Source: Begonia masoniana | Taxonomy: Eukaryota > Streptophyta > Magnoliopsida > Cucurbitales > Begoniaceae | Reading direction: 5' to 3' | DNA length: 64,000 bases | NCBI GenBank assembly: GCA_022432975.1 | Contig: CM039511.1 | Location: 23,999,653-24,063,652, forward strand | Shown here: positions 26,801 through 38,800 of the stretch, in pieces | Numbering within the stretch: position 1 is the stretch's first letter | Layout: each line of letters opens with the position of its first letter | Notes under the pieces: generated by a model | Databases searched by the model: none | Told to the model about the DNA's origin: nothing | What the model saw: only the letters and a program-made list of their open reading frames with translations | Translations under genes and position numbers: made by a program

Positions 26801-29800
26801 GAAGAGGACATTCTTCTTGGGGAGTGGGAGTTCTTTTTTTTTTTCTTCTCTATTATCTAGATCCGTTTTTGATATAAAGTACAACTTTTTGAATATACAG
26901 ATTAAAAAAAAACAATAGCCTCGGCGAAGAATGTTCTTGCATTTGTTTGAAAGAGTTTTAATTAGACTATATTATGTTCAAAGCTAAACTGATTTCTAAA
27001 ACTTGGGTTAGCTCAAAACTTGCAAGTCTGGCTTGAAGGCTAGTAGGTAATGTGTAAACATTCACATAAATCTGGAAATTTTGTTTTTCTTGCTGTCTTC
27101 TAAGAACAATGTTCAGTATGAGCTAATCAAAGAATTTGGAAGGCTGCGAGTGCTCCCAAAAAGGTGGCACATCTTTTTTGTATTAAGCAAACAGAATGTA
27201 GGTCTTACGCCATCAGTCTGCCATATTATGTAGATCAGAAGTAGCTATTTTTGAATGACTGGACATAACGTGGAATTGTCTCCTTGTTGTATATACATGA
27301 AAGAAAGAATTACTGAAATGAGGCTGTATAGAAGAATGATGTAAAGTAGTGAGAATCAATATTAGTTGAGGTAATGTAATTTTTTCTTTTTGATTTGGTT
27401 GAGCTGCCTTTTCTTTTCAGGAGCCACTTATGGAGGTAATATCTCCTGGATCAAAGAGACTTCAGAATTATATGATGAACAGATTAAATGTTTATGTGTG
27501 CCGTGAATTTTTGGCTGCTGAAAAGCGTCGATCACGTCCATATGTCCGAGCTGAGGAGCTGCCTTCTTGGTTTCCTTATCTCTCTGAACCCTTAATAAGG
27601 AAAAAATTGCGAGCATCTGCTGATTTGATGGTTGTCTATATTATTATTTTTGGCTTTGTTTGAAATACACTCACATTCACATAACTTATTATTATTTGAC
27701 TTGTGTGCTGCTTATGCAATACTGTAGAAGAGTTCAAGTGGACAATCAATTTGGATTAAGAAGCCTGACTTCCGAATTTCCAAAAATGATCTACGAAGGG
27801 TCACACCAGAAGACGTGAGTAAATTATCATCATTTTTCTAGTAGGTGCCTTTCGGCTGGTTCTACGTTAGAAGTGGGTAGTTGTTCTTCAAGTAATAAGT
27901 AAAGTGATTAATAGGTCTCTAATTTGTAGTCCTATATGATAAAATTTCTATGAAACAAGGTTCTGTCTTTCCAAAGAGCTTATTCCACCGCATAGTCTTG
28001 TGTTTTTCTATTTTTTTATGAGAGGCTTTTAAGAGTGAGCGTGAGAGTGTTGGGAACTTGCAAAGCAACACAAAAAGTGTCCATAAATATTTGAACTTGC
28101 GAAGCAGGATGACATGAACCTCTGATATTTTTTTCTTCAGTGTTATCTTTCTTGGTTCCTGAATGATTAAAGCTGTAAATAAAATACAATCCACAAATGA
28201 TTTCTAGAATATGGTATGCTTGATAATGTCATTTCTGTTCTTAAAAAGTAATGTTTTCTGCTGTCAGACAATTTTTTTTTTTTTTGCATAACTTGATTAT
28301 CATATTGATTAAATCATTCAATATTTGAGTAACTAAATTGATAATGTGTGCTGTAATCGAAATACATGATTTAGCTTATACAAGTCTACTATAGTTTGTA
28401 TTAAGAATTATATGAGTGATTAAATTAATTTCAATCCAACTACACTGTTTTTGGGATTGGTGGTAAAAGGTTAGATTCTTTGAATGAGTAATAACTAGAA
28501 TTATTAAAGTAAATTGGCAACATTCTTCTGAGCAACATCAGGTTTGTTTGTACCTTAGGTATGTAGATATGAAAGCATGCAAGCTGGTTTATGCAGACTT
28601 AAACACTTAGGGATCGGGGAAGTTTTTTCAACGGCAATTTCGTCTGCAGTGAATCGGCTCCCTGATGATGCAATTGCTTTGGCTGCTGCTTCTCATATTG
28701 AACGGGAGTTGCTAATCACTCCATGGAACTTGAGTAGCACTTTTGTTTCTTGTATGCAGGTAAAGAATCTTGCCTTGTAGAAATTTTTGAAATAGAAGTC
28801 CATAATTGTCTTGAATAATGCTTGTGACTGCTCTGTTGCATTAAGGAATGGATTGATGAAATGCTGAAAATAATTCTACATGAAATCTTAGCCACTGTAT
28901 GAAACAAATTATAACTAATAGTAACTATATGTATATAATTATTTAAGATTAACTTTTTATATTGTTTATGACTTAGTATATACTATATATTGTTATAATC
29001 TTATTATAGAATATGTACTAATTATTAAGATTACCTTTTTATATTATTTATGACTTAGTATATACTATTTATTGTTATAATCTTATTATAGAATATGTAC
29101 TTAATTAACATATTCTATTAATTATCATTTTTCCAAAGTACTTGTGACATTAAAAGTTTTTCATTTTTTCTCTTACCTTTTGCCTCCATAGAGATACCTA
29201 CATGTTCTTTATGTTTCACTAGTGCATGTGACTTCCTTGGCATCCTATTGTTTTTCCAAGATTCCATTTCGGTGAACCAAACTCAGGAATTAGTAAACTT
29301 GCCCATTCCTACGATCCCAATATACGAAACTGGTCATGAAGTAATTTGGAAAACTTTTCAATATCAGTTCTTTTGTCTCAGTTTTATTTTTTTCACTCTT
29401 TATTTCTAAGCCTAACTGTAGTGAAGTAATTTACTTGCTAAGATTTTATATACTATATTAATAAAACAGAATAATATATGTCGATTGGACGATCAAATAT
29501 TAGATATATGAAAATTTGATGAGAAAAACATAGTCGAAAGGTAGACCAAAAAGAGGGAAGTATTTGAATGTGGAAATGGTAAAATTAGTCCTTTACAGGT
29601 GGTGTGAATGGAGTAATGTCTAAAAATTTAGAGGTGGAGGATCTTTTTGTTACATGCATTCTAACCTGATTTCTGTCCCAACATATTATTGTTGACAACA
29701 TTGTCCTTGACAGTTCTAGAGTTTTGTTTACTGTAGAATCTACTAAGTGGCAAAGATTAAGAACTAGAAGATGTCGATCTGACTTGATCATCACTGAGGT

Positions 29801-32800
29801 AGATGAAGTTGATGAATAGAAAGCTATTTGATGGGTTAGTCAAAGGCATTAAATTTCTAGAAGAGTACATCCACATTTGTCTGCTTAAATCACAATGAAG
29901 AAACACTTAACACTCAAATTCATTTTCATAATCTGAACCATTGAGGAGAGAGAGAAGTCATATTGTTTGAATTTGATTTTTGACCTTACCAAATTTACGA
30001 GGTATTACTTGAACTTCTGTAATTGCTTCTTTTAAATAAGTTTATGAGAACTAAAAGCGTTAAAGGAGGAGAATGTGACATATGAATAAAGAAAGTGTTG
30101 GAAGTAAAACTGTTGGAAAATGAAAGTCGCAAAGTCACTAGATGACGAGATTCAAAGTGGGGAGAACAATAAGAATTCCAATAATTGGGGTCTTTCGGAT
30201 AGATAGATTGTGAAAGAAATCAATGACATTTGGAAAATGTCGGTAACTGCAGAGAGTGCTTTTGGAAATGAGTTGGTTCCAAACTAGAAGAAATCTTATA
30301 CTTCTAATTACTAAATGCTAAAGAGAAACCTCCTCAAGAAGAAACGGCCACAGTCATTACCCAATAATAATACGTTCTGATTGCTGAAACCACCTTTGAC
30401 TTCGGTTTAATGACAACCTGATTTGCTTATCCAAGGAAACCGAGAAAGGTTGGCAAGGGAGACTAAGTCTGTTAGAGCTTTAAGTCTGTAAGGGCTCGGT
30501 AATTGGATGTGCTGGAGTAGTTAATAATGGTTGTAGTCATAGTTAGTTAGTGACAGTGGTAAGGAAGAAGAATAAATAGAGAAGGGGAAGGAAGGAGTTA
30601 ATGAAGTTCATAGGAAGTGAAGGAAGGTCTGACCGTGGAGCTAGGAGTTGTCTATTTCCTGAACTTGAATGGTTATGAGATAAGAGCCTTTTTTTTTTTG
30701 CTAAATTTTTACGCGTGAAATGTGTTGAATCTCTTAGACAGCTAACACTACCTCTCACCTCATTTGGCGTCTTTAACAGCATTATTGGCCTTCCACAAGA
30801 AGTATAATCTTTTGATCAAGCAACCTTAAGGATACTTAAAAAGAAACATGACGTAGAAATATTATCAATGACAACACGAATACAAGGTAATTAACCTTTG
30901 GCTGAGAAAAAAGCATCCAATGCTTTAAAAGCTTGGCCAAAACACCAACCTGATGATAAGAAATGTTCATGAAGTGAATAATTGATTCTTAATGTTTGAA
31001 GCTACAAATATGCTAAAGAGTAACCCACAAATACTTTGTTTTTATTGATTTCGTAGTATTTGGAAAATTGTTTATGAATAAAAGATAATTGTCCGAGCAA
31101 CTTCTAAGAGATGTCGGTTCTTACGTTCGGCTCTACCATTTTGTTGAGGGGTATAAATACATGAACTTTGGTGGACTATCCCCTTCTCAGTAAAATAGGT
31201 TTCTAGAGTCGAGTTGAAATAATTCGTAACATTATCTGTTCTTAGGATTTGGATGTTGGATTGCAATTGGGTCAAGTGAAATTTCTTAAAGGTTTGTCTT
31301 GCTTCAGTTTTTTCTTTCATCTAGAAACCCATGTGACTTGGCTGTGGTTATCAATTAAGGTGATAAACCAACAAGTACTAGAGATATTTTTTATGCGAGA
31401 AGGTCCCCAAATTTCACCGTGTATAATTGTAAATGAATGTGATGGTTGACAAGTGTGAGTAGGAAAAAGACTTTTAGTATGTTTCGCAAATTAACAAATT
31501 TCACATTGAAACGATCTCGAATTTTTATTGATGAATAATGATGGAAATAATTTTGATAAATACAAAAAACTAGGATGATCCAATCTAAAGTGCCATAACA
31601 TGATAGCACTTTCATTTTCATTGGTTGGAACGAAAAAAGACTTGGGAATTTGTTGATGGGAAAAAATTGGTTTAGGCTATTTGAGTTTGACGTCCATTAT
31701 TGCATTTGGCTTGAAAGAGATAAAGTCTTGCATGCTCCTTAGCATTGTGAATCTTCCTCCGCGAGTCCTGATCTTGAAATACACAATGTGAAGGAAGAAA
31801 TTTAGCGAAGTAGTTGAGGTCTTTTGTGAGCTTGCTAATGGATAAAAGATTACATGTAAGTTTTGGAACCAGCAAAACATGATTAAGAATAATATTAAGA
31901 GATATAACAACAAAATCAATGTCGAGAACAGTTGACAGAGTGCCATCAGCAATGCACACTTTGTGATTTCCAAGGTAAAGTAAATACGATTGGAATAGAA
32001 AGGTGTCACCAGTTGTTACGTTCCAATTTTAAAAGTCCCAATTTAATTTCTCCAATTTAGAATCTTAATTTGAAAATCCTAAAAAAAAAATTTCAAATTG
32101 ATTTAGGTTTAAATTCGAGCGTTAAAAACCCTAATTTCAGAATATTAAAAATCTTTTTAAATAATAACTGAAACTTTAAATGTGCAGAAGCTTTATCAAA
32201 ATTTTCAACATTAAATAACTTTGTCGGAAACTTGAAATAAATGTAGAATTAAAACATTTCATAATACTTTATTTAACAATAAAATTCAACATAATTTATT
32301 CAAAGTTTAACGTAAATAAAAATATGAAATATCTTCACAAATCTGAAACATGCGAATTTAAATTCCTCATTTGACAAAAAAATATTTTCTTCTTCTGTAT
32401 GCTCATTTGCCTCTAGGAGATTCTCGAGCAATGTCATTTCTTCCTTAGATAAAAACTCACCTACATCACAAAATTATAAACTATGAGAATAACTTAGTAA
32501 GCGAAAACATGTGCAAGTGCAAAATTAACCTTTCTTTTTCAAATCCTGATTTAATAGTTACATACTTGATGGATACTTATTTCCCAACCTTCGATCATAC
32601 TTAGTCATCTCATTGTCGTTCAAGCTTTGTCATCTTACTTTCGTTCAAGTATAGCCATCTCATTGTCGTTCAGGCGTAACCATCTCATTTACGTTCAGGC
32701 GTAGCCATCTCATTGTCGTTCAGGCGTAGTCATCTTATTTACGTTCAAACTCACCATTTCAATGTCATTCAGGCTTTTGCTATCACGTATTTTCTGTCAA

Positions 32801-35800
32801 TTCCATCATTTTCATACGTATAAAATATGTCCTACCAATTTTATCTTTATACTATTCTAAGTCAATGCCTAAAAATGTGTGCTCAAATATCTGTAACGTG
32901 TAATAAATTAGTTATAAGAAAATAATATAAGCTTTTGTGATGTAGAGCCAAAACATTGAAAACAATATTTTCACTTATTTGGATTCTGAGTAGGTAGAGT
33001 TTATCGGGATTTTCTAATATTCCAATAATATCCTGCTTAAACAAAATATTGGTGTCAAATTCCACTTAAGTAAATTCAATTTCAGAAGAATTTGGGCAGA
33101 ATTTTCTAATGTGTGGTCTTATGTCAGATCGGATTGAAATTTGAGTTGGTTCGGATGACTTTAAGAATTTTCTTGTCCAAATAAAATATTGGATATTAAT
33201 TTTCCACTTTAATAAATCCATTTCAAAAAGATTTGGTCAGAAATTTCTTACCGGTAAAATCTTATATTAGTTCGATATAATTCAGGACGGAATTTGGGTC
33301 AGGTCCGGTTCAGTTGGACTGATTCGGTTCGGCTAGATCAGTTGGTTCGGCTGGACCGGTCAAAGTGAACCGGTTCTGTTGTTTAAAACATAACCGAACC
33401 TCTTCATCTTTTTGTTCTGTCGAGAGAGAGCGTGTAAGAGAGAGACAGAGCGAGCGAAAGAGTTAAGGATGACGAGAGAGAGAAATCTTACGCTGCTAAT
33501 GGGAGTTCGCTCGATCGGAAGAAGTTTCTCGTTGTCGTGAAGTGAAGCTCGGCCGAGAGAGATTTCGTCGCGTCGGAGAGGCTCGCCGCATCAGAGACTG
33601 AGGTGAGTAATCTTCTCTGTTTGAAGAACTCAGGAGGGAGAGAGAGATGATGTGATTTTCTCCTTCACCGAGTCTCTCTATTTATAGGAGAGGCTCGTAA
33701 CCCCGCTCCTCCGAGAAATCCGGGTTTAGCTCGGATTTCTCGAGCTATGAACTGATCAGCTTGGTTTTTTCGAGCGAGCTGATGAATCTGATCTTCATCT
33801 GTTTCTAGATAGTTTTCAGACTAAATTCATTTGTTTGGCGTCGGATTTTCAAAGGAGAAATCTGACTGTTTTTTTGAAAATCCGAGTTCAGCTCGAATTG
33901 GTTGAGTGGCAAATCCGAGCTTCTTCTGTTCTTGGACAATTTTCAGGCCAGGTTCATTTGAATTTTCCCTGATTTTTATTTGATTTTTCCGAGAAGAAAA
34001 TCCAAGATAGGTTATTGACTTGGTTTATTTGGGGAAATTTTGAATTTTGAAATTAAACTTTTGAATTGAATCCTAAATTGTTACACCAGTCATATGATAA
34101 GATGCTCCTAAATCAACCACCCAAGTGCTAGACTTCTCCTGTTTGTTGGTGCTAGCACTTGGCACTGTACCTTGTTGGGCGATGGAGCATTTTCCAATTA
34201 CATTCAGACCCAGTTGAGAAGATTTGAACATCGTTTGAAGGAAATCTAGCTGTTTCGGGCTGAATATAGGGCATTTGGGTGGTTTGTCAGTAGCGGCAAC
34301 ATTCCCTAGGCTTTCACAGTTGATTGGAGGTTTGTTTGGCTTCCAATTAATAGATTTTTCAGCAAATCTCGCAGAGGTGTTCTAGTTTTTTACAGTGGTC
34401 ACACCACGATTTGCCTTTGCGAGGACGATTATCATTTGGTTGATGATGATGTCTATGAGATGCAAATGTCGTCCTTAAATAGAGACACTAACTGTGTTTG
34501 GGGTTCCCATTATAACCTTTTGTCGGTTTTCTTCTCTTCGTACCTTTGAGAAGAATTCTCGAAGAGATGATAGGGGTTTTGTTCCAAGTATTCTACTTCA
34601 TACACTATCGAGATCCTTGTTTAAGCCGAGTAGGAATTTAAAACTCCTTTTTTTTCCACAAGATTGCGGTGGTATTTCTTTCCATCTTTTGGACTTTCCC
34701 ATAAAATATATTCAAACGTGTCTTACTGTTGCTAGTGTCGATTGAGGATGCTGAAATAAGGAGTCATCGAACCATTATCACCTTGTTGTAAATTATAGAG
34801 GATTCCTTTTATCTCAAATATTTCACAAGCATTTTCATTATCGGAATAGGTCTCTTTGACTTCTCCACATTTCTTTTGTTGTGGGGAAAGAACATAAAAT
34901 TTTGACCTATTTCCTTCTCCGCAGTGTTGATGCGCCACGGCATGACCATATGGTTTTTTGATTTTTCATCTTTTGGGTTGTGGGTTAGTCATGCTCTGTT
35001 GTATGGCAAGATCGTTCAGGCAATCATCTTTTCCTTTTCCACAAATGGTCATATTAACTATGAAGCTCACTAATGATAGTTTTGCCCATTGAGTTTGTAG
35101 TCGGTGATAGGAATGATGAGGTTTTCAGATTGCCCATGATTGGCAAAGATAACATCCTCTGCAGGAGGTGATATCGGTTGAGGAAGAATTGTATTTGGAG
35201 GCCATAGAGGAATTAGTTAATCAGAATTTTTGATGAGGTGATTGGCTTAATTCTGAAAAATTGGACAGAGGAGATGACGTGGATAAAAAGATGTTGGAAT
35301 TAGGGTTTTAGACGAGATAGACTACGATACCATATAAATTAAGGTGAAAGAAAAGTCGCTCTTTCATTCATGATATTTTCAGAATATTTACAATGAAGGA
35401 GAGAGATCACGTATGATTCTTTCTTTGGCCCTTCCCGACCTGGCGTTTCTGCTTCTCTGTTCCCGGGTTGTGACAATTCTCACCCTTGATTTTCTCTTAT
35501 AAAATAAGAAACTACTCAATTGACTAGGATAAACAAAATTAAGAAAAATAAACAAACTTAAATAGTCCTCGTATAAAACATAACACTCCAATATGTATTG
35601 TATTATTATTTTTAATATGTAATAGATATTATATGAATTAAAATAACTAAATGTAAAATTTAGTAATTAATTCTTAGAAATAAAGTTTTTTTATTGAAAT
35701 ATAAATCAAACGAAAGACCCTTTAACTATTAAAGGGTTAATAGAACGAATCACCCTTCTACCACTAAACTATACCCGCCACAATACTAAAGGTCTCTACA

Positions 35801-38800
35801 ACTTAATAAATGCAAACGACTTAAATGTGCTACTTTTGATGCTACAATGGAAGCTATTTCACTCCGATTATGTTTTGCAGGGAAAAGAAACAATTGAGAG
35901 GCTGGAAATTACAGGTGTTGGTGATCCATCGGGAAGGGGACTTGGTTTTAGCTATGTTCGAGCAGGTCCAAAAGCACCTACGTCAAATGTGTCATTTAAG
36001 AAGAAAACAGCAGCTGGTCGAGGAGGTTCTACTGTTACTGGAACAGATGCTGATCTCCGTAGACTAAGCATGGATGCTGCACGAGAGGTTCTTAATTTAA
36101 GTTTTAATTTTATGCAATGTAAGTTTTACTTGTAATTTTGCTCAATTCTTAACGTAGCTTCAATTTCCAGGTTCTTCTCAAGTTCAATGTTCCCGAAGAA
36201 CAAATTGCGAAATTGACAAGGTGGCATCGGATTGCAATGATTCGCAGGCTTTCAAGCGAGCAAGCAGTTTCTGGGGTACATCTTGATCCAACGACTATTA
36301 ATAAGTATGCTCGTGGGCAGCGGATGTCCTTCCTTCAACTGCAGCAGCAAACAAGAGAAAAGTGTCAAGAAATTTGGGAACGACAAACTCATAGCCTTAC
36401 AGCCATAGATGGCGACACAAAGGAGAGTGACTCTGAAGAAAATAGCGATTTAGATTCGTTTGCAGGGGATTTAGAAAATCTGCTCGATGCAGAGGAATGT
36501 GAAGATGCTGAAGTTAGTAAGTTCCTTCCTGGCCACGAAAATGTAGATTCAGTGAAGGGGATCCAAATGAGAAAACATGGATTCCTAGCTCAGGCAGAGG
36601 AGGAAATTGAAGATGAAGCTGCTGAAGCAGCTGAATTATGCCGGCTGCTAATGGATGGTGAGGATATTTAGTTCTCCACCTCGTTATTTATGCATGAAAG
36701 ATATATCTTTTTGTGCTATACAGTTTAGAACTTTTTCTTACAAAGTCAGTATTGTTTCAGAGCTTCCTATCTGCAACTGCGCTTAAATGTTTTTTGAAGT
36801 ATGAGATGTGTTACATCCCATTCTGTGTTCTTCTGCAACTTAAAAGTATATATTTTCTCAAGAGATAAGAAACAAAACTTTTTATAAGTGGGAGGAGGTT
36901 ACAAAGGTGAAGGGGGCTATTGTTCTACTTTAAATTACAAGACTACAACGGTGCAGGATAAAAAATTGTTTCAGAAAATTACAATAAAATAAGGGCTATT
37001 TCTACTTTAAATTACAAAAAAAAATGATTTCTTACACCATTCATATGGCTATGATTGCCTTGCTGAAGAAAAAAAAAGGCTCTTATTGCTCCAATAGAAT
37101 ATTTTTTCTGCTTATAGAAATGGTTGATATTGAAAGTCAAAATCTCGTGGAAGTGTTGGGTTTCTGTTTCAAAATTTTGCTGGAAGAAATGTCCTACTCT
37201 CATTATATGGTTTCTCGTAACCTTTCTGCAGATAATGAAGGTGAGATGAATAACAAGAAAAAGAAAAGAAAAGTTGCAAGACTGGAAGCTGGATGGATGC
37301 CAGGTTTGCTACCTAAGTTCAATTCTGAGAATGGAGAGCATATCAGGGCTAGTATTAACACTTCTCTGCCTGAAGGATCTTTTACATCAAAAGACAACAA
37401 TAAAGACCCTCAAAAGGTTAGGAGTATTGCATAATTTCCTCTCAGCTCAAGCTGAAATTTAAGTTAGTTTAGAATGCTTTATCATTAGGTGCTGATAGAA
37501 AACTTTCTGCGATGAAAAAATGGACAAGTGAATAGTTTTTCTTTTTTCATTATCTTATCAGGAGTGCTTATCCTACGTTTGTAAATTTGTTTCTTTCCAA
37601 GTCTGCTTATTAATATATGGTGGAAGATTATATTAAACACTGGTGACTAAAAGATGTTCCTGATGCAATTAATTATATAGAATAAAAATCTAAATTATGA
37701 AATGATTTTTCTTCTAATTTCTAAATCAATAAAGGATTGCAGCTATTTCTGACAAATGTAGTGCGTATTTCTAAGGATTCTAACAGTTTCCTGTAAAAAC
37801 AGAAGAGTGGAAAAAGAAATATGGAAAGTGAATTGACAAAGAGTGATATCCACAAATAAACTGACCGGAACCCTTGTCTTTTGGTGCAGGTAGAATATTT
37901 TCATATGAAAAAAGATAAGTCTGGGAAGGTGAAATCTTTCAAGAAGAATGAAATTTTGAATATGAACCTGATCAATAAACGGCTGAAGATATCAGGAGAT
38001 AAAGTCAAGGCAAGTGAGCTCATTATTGTTTAATATGTAGAGATTGGTGGATTTCTTTGACTTGTTAATTTTCTTTCGTTTGTATGAAGTGCTATCAACG
38101 CTTCAAAAAGATCCTATTCCCACATCTGTTATGATGCATGACCTCAACCTCCAGTCTAGCCAACTCTTTATACAAGAGGTTTTTATGTTACTCGATGATC
38201 AGTGAAGCTACTTATGTTTATTCTCTCTTATAATTAAATAAAATCATGACCTATTATTTGCTTTCCATTTATTTGAGTCAAGCAATGGAAAAGTTCATAT
38301 CAGGGGCATTTGCAAGGGATTCATAGGATGTCCCTAGTTGTATTTAAATAATTAACTAATCTCAGCGTCACCAACATTTTAGGAATGAGAAGTAAATGGG
38401 TAGTGAATTGGCATGATTCTTGGTTGGCTATTGAGAGTCTCCAACCAATGATTTCTTTGAAAAACGTTGAAGTGCTTATCTGCAGAAGTGAACTAGTTGC
38501 TGTTTAGTAGTAATGGTGCTAACCTTGTGTTGTGGATGTTTAGTCTGCTGCTATTTTTGGTGTTTCTCTCTGTTGATAAACCTTGCTGACTAACTTGTTT
38601 GAAAACAGAATTTTAAGGAGAAGAAATCAGCCAGAGAAAATTTCGGTTGTGGTAGATGTCATCAGGTGAACAATTTATTGCGTATTTTTAAAGAAAATAA
38701 TATATATTTCTGGATAGTAGTTGATTCTGATACTTACTTTTCTGTGGACTAGTTTGGACATATGCGGACCAACAAGAATTGCCCTTTGTATGGAAAAGAT

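Larger units (their letters stand above)
31075..35475 (-). mobile_element. copia remnant (copia D) in TAF1 intron 14, split by a solo LTR
   Basis: Minus-strand coding remnants run from gag (about 34100-35330) through the protease/pre-integrase region (on both sides of the 32014-34085 insertion; VPKLTCNLLSISKLT near 31830-31870) to integrase (31072-31320, with LRTDNVTNYF and TPQQNGRAERKN). Integrase breaks off just after ARTIIF, so the RT and RNase H regions and 3' LTR are gone. A primer-site-like TGGTATCGTAG (minus) lies near 35320-35333. The following 140 bp to about 35475 (ending GGTTGTGACA) is a plausible short 5' LTR. Confidence 0.8.

Noticed and set aside
38014..38015. Canonical GT donor four bases after TAF1 exon 18
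   Set aside because: Using it puts a stop codon two codons into exon 19. The GC donor alone keeps the frame.
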